Assembly (NCBI RefSeq): GCF_026222555.1
Contig: NZ_CP098511.1
Coordinates: 1,903,501-1,967,500 of the forward strand
Length of the DNA stretch: 64,000 bases
Direction of reading: 5' to 3'
Source: Aquimarina sp. ERC-38
GTDB lineage: Bacteria; Bacteroidota; Bacteroidia; Flavobacteriales; Flavobacteriaceae
Part shown: positions 1 to 7,924 of the stretch, in pieces
How the letters are laid out: each line of letters opens with the position of its first letter
Position numbering within the stretch: position 1 is the stretch's first letter
Program-made: the position numbers and the translations under genes
The notes under the pieces: generated by a model
Database searches by the model: none
The model's input: the letters and a program-made list of their open reading frames with translations, nothing else
What the model was told of the DNA's origin: nothing

Positions 1-219
1 CTAGATAGTTCAACTATCAAACGATTTATTACTTATCAAGAGCAAACCCTGGAACTTTTAAATCAAGCAAAAAAGGTTAATCTCAATAAAATCAAAACAC
101 CAACAAGTATCTCACAATGGATTCGACTTAAACTAGGAGATACCTTTAGGGTGGTCATCTACCATAATGAACGGCATATCGTGCAGGCGATTAATTTAAA
201 TTCAAAAAATCAATTTTAA
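1..219 (+). CDS. DinB-family protein, C-terminal part only
   Basis: This is the last 72 codons of a gene that begins before the window, open in frame 1 and closed by TAA at 217-219. The tail reads as a helical segment followed by a motif like YHNERHIVQA, which resembles the last helix of DinB/DinB_2 four-helix-bundle proteins, where a histidine of the metal site lies near the C-terminus. Family members are mostly predicted metal-dependent thiol transferases or stress proteins; the substrate cannot be told here. A possible weak terminator follows at about 378-400 (CGAC/GTCG stem, then six T). Confidence 0.6.
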   Translation, partial: LDSSTIKRFITYQEQTLELLNQAKKVNLNKIKTPTSISQWIRLKLGDTFRVVIYHNERHIVQAINLNSKNQF

Positions 220-413
220 CATTTAAATACATTTCCGGGATAAATTACCTCTTGTAAATTTAGAAGTAATAATTTTCAGTATGAAATTAGAAGTTTCTAT
301 ATGCATACCAGCATACATTTTTAAAAGCTCGAAGATATTTTGTATTTTTACATTAGTTAAGTCTGCAAAACACGAAAGTCGACTCCATGTCGTTTTTTAA
401 ATTTAATTTAAAA

Positions 414-1228
414 TTAGTGTTTTAGCGGGCTTATTTTATTTTCAGCTGTTAATGGATTCTTGTTATTGTCATAATAGTTTTTCCAATCCTTATAACTTTT
501 AGTATCATAGAGGTCGATTACTAATTTAATTTGTTCTTTGATAAAGTTATAATATCTGATTTCGCCTCTTTCAAATACTCTTTGAATTGTCCAACAAAAA
601 TAATCAGCTAAGTTTAATAATGGATCATTTGTTGGATAATTTACGTTAAAAACTATGGTGGTTTTCATCTCTCTATTCCCATTAATTTTTGCAAACCGCT
701 GTTTGGCTTTTAGAAAAGCCAATTCTAAATTATGGTTTTTGGTGCTTTTACCTCTTTCAGAGATATGCATTACAAGTTTTTCCTGTTTTGAGAGTTTATT
801 TTTAAGAAGGTGTGATAATAAATCAGCGTAAAAATATTCTTCTTTCCCCTTATGTTTGGTCTCATAACGTTCAATATCCTTTCTTCCAACAACAGCTTCA
901 AAACTACAGTTAATAGTCTTTATTAAATCAAACATTTCTTTTCGGACTTCGGGTAAATCATCTGTTGCATGCAATAATAGCCATTTTTATTTATCTTTTT
1001 TAAAACGCTTGGAACGTGATAGAATTCTTCCCTAATTATCTTCTTTTGAAGTACATTAATTTTTTCTCTTACTTCATTTAATGGGTCTTTTACATTCACC
1101 ATACCTAGAATAAAGACATTTGAAACTCCATTTGTTCCAATAATATTCTTTTTACCTTTGCCATAAAAAGTGGTATCTCCGGCTTCATCCAGAAAACGAT
1201 GATAATCCATTAATTTAATTTTTTCCAT
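414..1228 (-). pseudogene. DUF3800 family protein, broken by a frameshift
   Basis: Two overlapping reading frames together make one DUF3800 protein. The N-terminal half (1228 down to about 975) holds the family motif LDEAGD near residue 10 and the phrase REEFYHVPSV; the C-terminal half (about 974 down to 414) begins with HATDDLPEVRKEMFDLIK and ends with a conserved NLADYFCWTIQRVFERGE segment. Adding one base next to the GYY codons near 975 joins them as GYY-L-HATDDLPEVR, the usual family order, so a single-base deletion is the simplest explanation. DUF3800 proteins are thought to have an RNase H-like fold with acidic catalytic residues and often sit beside mobile or defence genes; the exact role is unknown. 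The gene lies directly behind an XRE regulator, overlapping it by 14 bases. It may be inactive, or the shift may be a sequencing error. Confidence 0.75.
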
Positions 1229-1511
1229 TTTTTAATTTTTGCTCTGCTAATCTTAAGATTATATGAATATTATTTTCACCTTTTAATTCATTGACAATCT
1301 TATCTGACAACCATATGATAAGTAGTTCCTGGTAGTCTACCCTAAAAATTTCAGAGAACTTTTTTACGAGTTCCTTTTTAGCGACTCTATTGTCATTTTC
1401 GATTTTACTTAAAATAGAGGCATCTACTTCTATTTTAGCAGAAAGCTCTCTTAAAAGAAAATTATTTTCTTCTCGTAATTTTCGTATTGTTTTCCCAAAA
1501 CTATTTCCCAT
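1215..1511 (-). CDS. XRE-family helix-turn-helix regulator
   Basis: The 98-residue protein starts MGNSFGKTIRKLREENNF and has a classical HTH_3 fold over residues 6-60 (LRELSAKIEVDASILSKIENDNR is the helix-turn-helix with the typical SKIEN recognition helix). The open frame extends five codons further to a TTG at 1526, but ATG at 1511 fits the family and lies just after the predicted promoter and operator. It overlaps the start of the frameshifted DUF3800 gene downstream, so the two were one transcription unit. By family knowledge it should bind a palindrome in its own promoter; one is present at 1520-1536. Plausible roles are repressor of the DUF3800 gene or antitoxin-like partner; this is inference. 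Confidence 0.85.
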   Translation of the reverse strand: MGNSFGKTIRKLREENNFLLRELSAKIEVDASILSKIENDNRVAKKELVKKFSEIFRVDYQELLIIWLSDKIVNELKGENNIHIILRLAEQKLKNGKN

Positions 1512-1519
1512 AATTTGAC

Positions 1520-1536
1520 TTGACAAAATTTGTCAA
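1520..1536. promoter_or_regulatory. Palindromic operator of the XRE gene
   Basis: TTGACA-AAATT-TGTCAA is a 17-bp inverted repeat, perfect except for its central base, 8 bp upstream of the regulator's ATG and overlapping the end of its predicted -7 box. Position and symmetry fit autorepression by the XRE protein. A further half-site-like TTGACT lies beside it. Confidence 0.55.
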
Positions 1537-1541
1537 ATATA
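1534..1541 (-). promoter_or_regulatory. Predicted -7 box of the XRE/DUF3800 unit
   Basis: On the minus strand this reads TATATTTG, an exact match to the Bacteroidetes -7 consensus TAnnTTTG. It is partly covered by the palindrome at 1520-1536 and lies 22 bp upstream of the ATG at 1511. No clear -33 TTG was seen, and the target duplication of the neighbouring insertion sequence begins only 7 bp further upstream. Confidence 0.5.
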
Positions 1542-1547
1542 TCGATA

Positions 1548-1674
1548 AAAAAATGGCTGCAAAATTTAATTCTGTAGCCAAATACATATTATCAAAATAG
1601 CAAACGCTAAATATAAAAATAATCTAAAATTTCAACCATAAGCCTCATCAACCACTAAGCAGGATTCAACCTCT
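1548..1674. repeat. Left copy of the 127-bp target duplication of the insertion sequence
   Basis: This stretch matches 3326-3452 at 126 of 127 positions (the difference is T at 1614 against A at 3392). It abuts the left end of the insertion sequence at 1675. Positions 1632-1674 are a detached copy of the last 43 bp of the glycosyltransferase gene that starts at 4279, including its stop codon. Confidence 0.9.
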
Positions 1675-3325
1675 CCTGACTTCCGAATTTTAACACCCAA
1701 AATTAAAAAGTTGACTAATTTCTCTGTGTTCGTCAGTAAGTAATAGTGTTTTGGTAATTTTTTCTTTTGTATTGGGAGTTACTATTTCTATTTGATAGAT
1801 ACTTTGTAATATTTCAATTACTTTTTCTGGTGATAGGTCAGATTTTTTTATTTTGAGTTGGCGCTCTAATTCTTTATAAACTTTGTAAGCTGTAAAAGTC
1901 AGACATATATGCGTCTCAATTCGTTTTTGTTTTCTGTGGAATATAGGCCTGATCTTTAAATCTGTTTTAGCAATACGGAAGGCTTTTTCTATCTTCCACA
2001 GGTGGGCGTAGTTCTCTAGAATTTCTTCTTTACTGAGTTTTGCATTGGTAATATACCCTTTAAGGCCATCCCATTTGGTATCTGCTTTAAACTTGTTTTG
2101 GTCAATGGTAATGCTTACTTCCCCGTCTAATTTCAGGTACTTGTTGTACCCCCTGTTATTAATGTTGGCTTTGGTCAGTTTTCCGGATTTTATGCGTTTT
2201 TCCAACCGTTTTAACCCTTTCTCCCTATTGTGCTTATCTTTCTTAGCTCTTTTGTCAGAATAGGTAACTATTAGCTTTAAATCGCCTTTTTGCAAAACTT
2301 CACTCTCCCCATTTTTCAGTTGTAAAGCATGTATTTTCTTTATTATATTTTTAGTCTCGTTTTTAATCCTTGCCCCTAATATAAATTCATAAGAGCCTCT
2401 TTGCAGATCAATAATGTTTTGATTTGAAAGCAAACCCGAATCTGCAACAATAACTAGTTGTTTTAAATTGTATTTGTTTTTAAAGGCATAAATCACTGGA
2501 AGCATGGTATGGCCTTCAAACTTGTTACCTTCAAAAACTTCATAAGCCAAGGGATAGCCTTCCTTGCCTACTAAAAGCCCCAGGACAATTTGTGGGTTTT
2601 GGTGCTTGCCTTCTTTTGAAAACCCTGTTTTACGCAGCCCATCTTCGTTATCGACTTCAAAGTAAAGTGTAGTTACATCGTAAAAAACAACGCTGATTTG
2701 CCCACCTAACACTTTTAAGGTGTGCTCAAAACTAATAGTTTGGATCTGTTCTTTTTTACCATCATAAAGCTTGTCCATGTACCTGTAGATATCATCTTCT
2801 GAATAACTCTTTTGTTCATAACGATACAAATACTCGGTAGTTTTCAATTTACTTTTAGGGTAAACCAACCGATATAAAACTAGATCTTTAAAAAGTGTAT
2901 CATTAAGCTTATTAAAACCAATCTCGTCGAATAGCTTACCTAAAACAAGTTGTACACCTGCTAACTTATGGGAAGTGATATTATTTAGGACATTTTGATA
3001 TAATAAAACTTCATTAGCAAAATCAAACTCCTTCGAACCCAACGTTTTCTTAATCCACTGTGAAGCTTTCTCTGAGAGGTCTTTGAGTTCGCTATCATCC
3101 TGGGATCCACCGAAACTCTTGGCAACTTTGTATTTACCATGAATTTTCTCAACTACTTGAATATAGATCTTGCCATTTGTATGTTTAAGTCTCCGAACGA
3201 ACATGAAACGAAGATAAAAAGATGAATTAACACCCAAAATGAAAACCAAAGAAAAACCATACAACTCTAAATCAGAAACATAAAATTAATCAAAAACTAA
3301 ATCCTAAAAATGTGCGGAAGTCAGG
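1675..3325 (-). mobile_element. IS1634-like insertion sequence (IS4 superfamily), complete
   Basis: The element is 1651 bp long. Its ends are inverted repeats that both read CCTGACTTCCG inwards (1675 rightwards and 3325 leftwards), with weaker matching after that. It carries one DDE transposase on the minus strand whose stop codon lies 15 bp inside the left end. It is flanked by a 127-bp direct duplication of host sequence. Long target duplications of varying length are a published property of IS1634 of Mycoplasma mycoides and some relatives, which supports the family call. Confidence 0.9.
1690..3204 (-). CDS. IS1634-family DDE transposase
   Basis: The protein is 504 residues when started at the ATG at 3204 (MFVRRLKHTNGK, the usual N-terminus of the family); the frame runs on to a TTG at 3264. 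The catalytic triad is visible: Asp in VVFYDVTTLYFE (about residue 176), Asp in IVADSGLLS (about 255) and Glu in HLWKIEKAFRIAKTDL (about 406). These fit the DDE_Tnp_1 fold with the long beta-strand insertion between the second Asp and the Glu that is typical of IS4/IS1634 enzymes. The reading frame is uninterrupted, so the element may be active. It moves DNA by cut-and-paste or a related route; the long target duplication suggests widely spaced strand cuts or repair synthesis. Confidence 0.93.
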   Translation of the reverse strand: MFVRRLKHTNGKIYIQVVEKIHGKYKVAKSFGGSQDDSELKDLSEKASQWIKKTLGSKEFDFANEVLLYQNVLNNITSHKLAGVQLVLGKLFDEIGFNKLNDTLFKDLVLYRLVYPKSKLKTTEYLYRYEQKSYSEDDIYRYMDKLYDGKKEQIQTISFEHTLKVLGGQISVVFYDVTTLYFEVDNEDGLRKTGFSKEGKHQNPQIVLGLLVGKEGYPLAYEVFEGNKFEGHTMLPVIYAFKNKYNLKQLVIVADSGLLSNQNIIDLQRGSYEFILGARIKNETKNIIKKIHALQLKNGESEVLQKGDLKLIVTYSDKRAKKDKHNREKGLKRLEKRIKSGKLTKANINNRGYNKYLKLDGEVSITIDQNKFKADTKWDGLKGYITNAKLSKEEILENYAHLWKIEKAFRIAKTDLKIRPIFHRKQKRIETHICLTFTAYKVYKELERQLKIKKSDLSPEKVIEILQSIYQIEIVTPNTKEKITKTLLLTDEHREISQLFNFGC

Positions 3326-3452
3326 AAAAAATGGCTGCAAAATTTAATTCTGTAGCCAAATACATATTATCAAAATAGCAAACGCTAAATAAAAAAATAA
3401 TCTAAAATTTCAACCATAAGCCTCATCAACCACTAAGCAGGATTCAACCTCT
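3326..3452. repeat. Right copy of the 127-bp target duplication
   Basis: It starts directly after the right inverted repeat (ends 3325) and matches 1548-1674 with one mismatch. It contains 84 bp of intergenic sequence plus the last 43 bp of the glycosyltransferase gene (3410-3452), so the insertion did not truncate that gene. Confidence 0.9.
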
Positions 3453-4279
3453 TTAGTATTCGGCTTTTTTGCGATTTTGATTTTTTCAGTACAATTCATA
3501 TCCCAATCAATTAGATTTTGATGTGCAAAGCCCTTGAGGTGTTTATCCATGGCCCAAATACCCCATTTATCATAAAAATGATTGCAATTATTAATAATAT
3601 TTTCCAATTGCGGTAGGGGAGGGCGGTAAAAAGCATGTTGCTGGTGATACACCACGGCTTCACTTAAATAAAACGGATAATTACGTGCTCTTGCTTTAAA
3701 AGCTAAATCAGTATCTTCTCCTCCGTATCCACTATAGTGTTCATCAAAATAAGACAAGACCCGCAATAATGATTTTGTGATGGCAAAGCATAAACTCCAG
3801 AATAACTCATAAGTTTCTTCCTGACGAATCTGAACCACCCGGGGCCGTCGTGGATGAAAGACACTTTCTCTTTCCAGATAATTATAATCAAAATTTTCCG
3901 GTACCGGCTCGGAAAGGTATTTAGGAGTTCCCATGATAATTCCATTTTCACGAGATTGCAGCTGTTTAGAAATAGTCCCTATAAAATCTGCAGAAGGTAT
4001 ACAATCCACATCCAGAAAAATCAAATGTTCGTAATTAGCCAATTTAGCTCCCGTATTACGAGCTTTTGCTGCCGGTAAGCCTCCCTTTTCCGGCATGGAC
4101 AGATGTCGGATGCGTATTGGAAAAGTATAGGTGTCTGCTGAAATTTGTAATTGGTCACTATAAGAAACAATCACGACTTCATCAGGTTTTTTTTTACTAT
4201 TTTCTATACCGTTAAGCGCATTTAAAAGATGTTTCCTTCGGTTGTATTCAATAATGATTAAACTAGTTTGATGTTCCAT
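3410..4279 (-). CDS. Family 2 glycosyltransferase (galactosyltransferase-like C-terminus)
   Basis: The 289-residue soluble protein begins with a GT-A nucleotide-sugar fold (TSLIIIEYNRRKHLLNAL), has a DxD-type metal motif in IFLDVDCIP (residues 90-92) and a C-terminal GYGGEDTDLAFKARAR segment (about 184-199), typical of the Glyco_transf_7C acceptor region. It probably transfers a hexose from a nucleotide sugar in the cytoplasm. It is the last gene of a four-gene glycosyltransferase operon, 4 bp after the preceding gene. Its 3' end was duplicated, not destroyed, by the adjacent insertion sequence, which now separates it from whatever lay downstream. Donor and acceptor are unknown. Confidence 0.85.
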   Translation of the reverse strand: MEHQTSLIIIEYNRRKHLLNALNGIENSKKKPDEVVIVSYSDQLQISADTYTFPIRIRHLSMPEKGGLPAAKARNTGAKLANYEHLIFLDVDCIPSADFIGTISKQLQSRENGIIMGTPKYLSEPVPENFDYNYLERESVFHPRRPRVVQIRQEETYELFWSLCFAITKSLLRVLSYFDEHYSGYGGEDTDLAFKARARNYPFYLSEAVVYHQQHAFYRPPLPQLENIINNCNHFYDKWGIWAMDKHLKGFAHQNLIDWDMNCTEKIKIAKKPNTKEVESCLVVDEAYG

Positions 4280-4283
4280 ATTT

Positions 4284-5351
4284 TTACAGGCTAATTAAAA
4301 TTTCAGAAAGATTTTTTTGGGTTAAGGCTTTATTGATCAGATCCGCATCATACTGATTTGATTTTAAAAACCTGGCAAATTCTACAAAGCTTCCGGGTAA
4401 GTATTCTTCAGGAATATAATCTGGTAAAGCGTCGAGTTGAGACATTGATTTTGTGATGTTATTACTATCAAAACGGACTCCTAGTTTATTTTTTTCCATA
4501 AGTTTACAAATTTCGTTTTGTTCTTCAAAGGGCCTTTCTTCCGGCACCATCAAGAATTTTCGTTTTCTGGATAATAGTTCTGAGGTGGTATTGCTTCCGC
4601 AGGAAGAAATGATATAATCCGCATGATCGATATAAGGAATAATATTACTTACAAAACCGGGATAAGTGATGTTCTTATGTTGCTGATGTTCCGGAACACT
4701 GCCTAAAACAATAATCTTGGTATTGGTAAATCGATCTGCTAATTTTTTATAGAAAGAAGCATCCATTTTTGATCCGCCTTTCCCCTGAATAACCAAAATA
4801 AAAGGAACTCCCACCGGATCAAGATAGTTACCGGTAGTTTTTGCTTTAGATATAAATCCGGTATAATAGGTTTTTCTTCGTACCCAGTCCGGGGTGTCTT
4901 CGGATTCTAAACTTTCAGGATAATACGCCATTAAAAAGCAAGCTTCCCGGTATGCGTTGAGGTGCGGGGCATCATTACGTTTTCCAAACATACGCCGATA
5001 GGCAAAAGGCACGGAAGCTACCCTGGCTAGTGTGGCAATTTCTACATTTACATCTACCAGTAGCAGCTTGATTTTTTTCTCTAAAATGGTATTTAAAATA
5101 GTGGCACTACGCGAAGTGATTTTAGACAGGTTCATTGGCGCGCAATGTAAGTATTCCGGTGTTTCGTAATACTCCATATCATACTCAGTGCCGGTCAGTT
5201 CTTCATCTTCAATCGGTACTACCTGTTCTTTATAGGTAAAGTCAAAACTTGAAGGGGAGAAGATAGTCATATCTTCTTGTAACTCCTTCATTAATTCATT
5301 CGCATAGTTGCTGTGACCATAGCCATGATAGTGTGCGTAATACCCTATCAT
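4284..5351 (-). CDS. GT-B glycosyltransferase, MurG/MGT-like
   Basis: The 355-residue protein starts with MIGYYAHYHGYGHSNYANEL, a glycine-rich N-terminal Rossmann half seen in glycosyltransferases of the GT1/GT28 group. The C-terminal half has ILVIQGKGGSK (about residue 190) and a donor-binding stretch SSCGSNTTSELLSRKRKFLMVPEE followed by EEQNE (about 250-282), as in MurG-like enzymes. It overlaps the upstream GT4 gene by 4 bp, a sign of translational coupling. It probably acts in the cytoplasm on a lipid- or protein-linked acceptor made by its neighbours. The sugar is not predictable. Confidence 0.8.
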   Translation of the reverse strand: MIGYYAHYHGYGHSNYANELMKELQEDMTIFSPSSFDFTYKEQVVPIEDEELTGTEYDMEYYETPEYLHCAPMNLSKITSRSATILNTILEKKIKLLLVDVNVEIATLARVASVPFAYRRMFGKRNDAPHLNAYREACFLMAYYPESLESEDTPDWVRRKTYYTGFISKAKTTGNYLDPVGVPFILVIQGKGGSKMDASFYKKLADRFTNTKIIVLGSVPEHQQHKNITYPGFVSNIIPYIDHADYIISSCGSNTTSELLSRKRKFLMVPEERPFEEQNEICKLMEKNKLGVRFDSNNITKSMSQLDALPDYIPEEYLPGSFVEFARFLKSNQYDADLINKALTQKNLSEILISL

Positions 5352-6445
5352 ACGACCATCGTTTTAGGTTGTGATTTATAAGTCAAACGGTAGTATAAAT
5401 CTTCATAGGAGTCAATCATATATTGAATATTACAAAAATCTTCAGCTCGCTGCCTACAATCTTTAGGAACAATCGTAAGTAAACGGGTTAATACCTCACC
5501 CGCATTGTCAAATGTTGATCCTTCTTCTAGTAAGATTCCGCAGCTATCCGTTAAGATTTCCGGAGCAGCACCTTTGTTATAAGCAATAACCGGGGTTCCG
5601 GTAGCCAGGGATTCGGCAATAACTAATCCATAAGGTTCTTCCCAAGTACTAAAAAACAAGGTAGCCAGAGCATTTTCGTAAAGCATATTAATTTCAGATT
5701 GTTTGAGGTGGCCTTCATAACTAATTAAAGGATTACTTAAATGTGGCGCTACTTCTTTTTCGAAATATTCCGGTACACACTTAGGTCCTACGATTTTTAA
5801 AGGAAGCTTTGCTTTTAAAGCAAAACTAATGGCATCTTTTACCCCTTTTTCTTTACAAATTCTTCCGGTAAATAAAAGGTGCTCAGATTTCTTATTGGGA
5901 CTAAATTGCCACTGATTAAGATCAATTCCATTATACACCACTTCGTAGTGATCAATATAAGGTTGCCAAATTTGCCCCAAACGATTGCTTACGGCAGTAA
6001 AAACCTGGTTGTTATGATCCTTTACAGCTACGGTACCTAATTGTAATAAAGGAAAGGGCGGCGTATGTAAGGTAGTAATCATAGGTTTGTTGATATTATT
6101 CCCTATAATGATCGGAGCGTAATGCAATGAGTGATTATGAACCACATCATAATCCGCATTCGCAATTCTGTTGATAGCCTTAGAATACGCCAGGTTTTTA
6201 AGTACAAAAGCTTCATCAATGCCATCCAATTCTGCCAGGTATTGATCAACCGTTTCCAGTTGCATTCCCTGATCACAAAGCGGGATTACATGAGCTAAAG
6301 TTTCTGAATCTTTATGAGCGTATAAATCTACGTCATGCCCTCTTAGTACCAATTGATTACAAAGAATATGGGTCAACATTTCTAATCCGCCGGGATAGGG
6401 TTCCCGTATAGGATAATGTGCGTGTGCGATTACAGCAATTTTCAT
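5348..6445 (-). CDS. Family 4 glycosyltransferase (GT-B fold)
   Basis: The 365-residue protein has the GT4 layout: an N-terminal acceptor domain with YPGGLEMLTHILCNQLVLRGHDVDLYA, then LLFTGRICKEKGVKDAI (about residues 191-207) opening the donor domain, and the E-x7-E donor motif in EEPYGLVIAE (about 269-278), followed by TGTPVIAYNKGAAPEIL. The start ATG at 6445 follows the stop of the membrane glycosyltransferase gene by 12 bp. It is a retaining transferase in the cytoplasm, probably working in the same pathway as the three other transferases around it. Confidence 0.88.
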   Translation of the reverse strand: MKIAVIAHAHYPIREPYPGGLEMLTHILCNQLVLRGHDVDLYAHKDSETLAHVIPLCDQGMQLETVDQYLAELDGIDEAFVLKNLAYSKAINRIANADYDVVHNHSLHYAPIIIGNNINKPMITTLHTPPFPLLQLGTVAVKDHNNQVFTAVSNRLGQIWQPYIDHYEVVYNGIDLNQWQFSPNKKSEHLLFTGRICKEKGVKDAISFALKAKLPLKIVGPKCVPEYFEKEVAPHLSNPLISYEGHLKQSEINMLYENALATLFFSTWEEPYGLVIAESLATGTPVIAYNKGAAPEILTDSCGILLEEGSTFDNAGEVLTRLLTIVPKDCRQRAEDFCNIQYMIDSYEDLYYRLTYKSQPKTMVV

Positions 6446-6457
6446 AAGCCAAATTTT

Positions 6458-7924
6458 TTAAATACTAGTACTGGTTTTTACTGCTTTTCTGGTTTCTCCC
6501 AATTCATAAATGGTGACAAGTTTGGCCAGAAAAATTAAGGTCCCGAATACAGCAACGATAGCGCCGTACCAGGCAACCGGATATGAAATGAATAATAGCA
6601 ATCCGGTAAGAAGTAAAATCAGGGGTGTTATAAAGTCCTGTATGGTAAAAGTTCCGTTTTTATAAAATTTATTAGTTCGGTTAAAAGGTTTTTCTTTTTG
6701 GAAAAAGATATTCCACCAGTAAAAAGCACCATATTCTATAGTAGATAAATGCGCGCATAACATTGATAAAGCCCTTAAGGGGTGGTTGGAAACCTTCTGC
6801 AAAGCTATGCCCATATATAATACTAAATGAGTGAATACGGAGAAACCGGCTAATCCTAAAATAGAATAAATATTAATTTCAGGATTTGCTAATTTTAATA
6901 AGGTACTATACACCACACAAAGTAACGGAATACCTAAAAAATTGATCCAGGCAGTTAATTGTAAACTTAAAAACCATTTTTTCTTTAGCGTAATTGTTCG
7001 GTTTTGAAGTAGCGTTAGTAGTACCTGTAGATTACCAAAAATCCAGCGGGCACGTTGTTTTCTAAAATCTTCAAAAGTACCGGGAATCAGTCCTTGTCCG
7101 ATCACTTTATTCTTAAATCCGGTTTTATAGCCTTTCTCTAATACAGATAAGCCCAACATAGCATCTTCGGTAATACTAGAAGCACTCCAACCTTTAATAG
7201 CATCCAATACTTTAATATGTATAAGCGTCAAAGTACCAGTAGGTAGTGCCACATCTTCATAATTTGCCCCTTCAGAAAAACAGTCAAAATACAGTTCGTA
7301 ATTATCACTGATTCCTGTGGTAGAAAGGCTAGTGTTGCTATAAGATTGCGGGTATTGTAGTACAGCCAATTTCCTGGAAGTTATAGTGGCAACCGCATCA
7401 CTTAACGCGTTTTGATGTAAAATATAATCTGCATCCAGGGTAAAAATATAAGTTGCCTGCTTTGATGTTAATTTACGAGCCAGGTTTAAAGCACCTGCCT
7501 TATAACCAGACAACCGCTTTACATTAATAAAAGTCACCTTATCTCCCAGAGAACCTGCTAAGAACTCAATAGGTTTCCAAAGACTCTCATCTTTGGTATT
7601 ATTAGAAATAATTATAATTTCAAAATTGTCATAGTTTTGATTGAAAGCAGCTCTAACGGCAGAAGCTACCACGGCGGGAGGTTCTGAACAGATAGGAATG
7701 TGTATACTGACAAAAGGTTTTTCCGTTTTCTCTTTTACCCTAACTACTTTCTTCTTCTTTGGAAAAAGTAACACCCGGGAAACCCCTGTAAAAAGTATAA
7801 ACAGAAAATTGATACTTAAGATCAGTTCAAAACTGTAAGGAACAAAAAATAACGTAATGACGAGAAATATACTGATCATTACCACTTTTTGAAGCAACGA
7901 AGTTTGATATTTTTTGGTAATCAT
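6458..7924 (-). CDS. Membrane-bound family 2 glycosyltransferase (cellulose synthase-like)
   Basis: The protein is 488 residues from the ATG at 7924; the open frame reaches a TTG at 7954. Residues 13-52 are hydrophobic and form one or two membrane segments. The catalytic GT-A domain shows VSIHIPICSEPP, LDADYIL (DxD at 164-166), TEDAML (253-254) and QRARW (290-294, the QxxRW motif of processive enzymes). Four more hydrophobic segments follow. Enzymes like this build and often export beta-linked polysaccharide or transfer sugars to lipids. There is no PilZ domain. It is the first gene of the four-gene operon and probably defines its product: an extracellular polysaccharide or a glycolipid. Confidence 0.88.
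   Translation of the reverse strand: MITKKYQTSLLQKVVMISIFLVITLFFVPYSFELILSINFLFILFTGVSRVLLFPKKKKVVRVKEKTEKPFVSIHIPICSEPPAVVASAVRAAFNQNYDNFEIIIISNNTKDESLWKPIEFLAGSLGDKVTFINVKRLSGYKAGALNLARKLTSKQATYIFTLDADYILHQNALSDAVATITSRKLAVLQYPQSYSNTSLSTTGISDNYELYFDCFSEGANYEDVALPTGTLTLIHIKVLDAIKGWSASSITEDAMLGLSVLEKGYKTGFKNKVIGQGLIPGTFEDFRKQRARWIFGNLQVLLTLLQNRTITLKKKWFLSLQLTAWINFLGIPLLCVVYSTLLKLANPEINIYSILGLAGFSVFTHLVLYMGIALQKVSNHPLRALSMLCAHLSTIEYGAFYWWNIFFQKEKPFNRTNKFYKNGTFTIQDFITPLILLLTGLLLFISYPVAWYGAIVAVFGTLIFLAKLVTIYELGETRKAVKTSTSI

Noticed and set aside
340..420. tRNA- or tmRNA-like 3' end as an attachment site
   Set aside because: The words around 370-395 resemble a T-arm only loosely; no acceptor stem or D-arm can be folded and there is no integrase in the window.
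2045..2263. Open frame inside the transposase gene on the opposite strand
   Set aside because: It is fully contained in a well-supported transposase with intact catalytic residues and has no family features.
1548..3452. Composite transposon or assembly artefact
   Set aside because: The flanking direct repeats are host sequence including a gene end, not IS copies. One mismatch between the copies argues against a simple assembly duplication.
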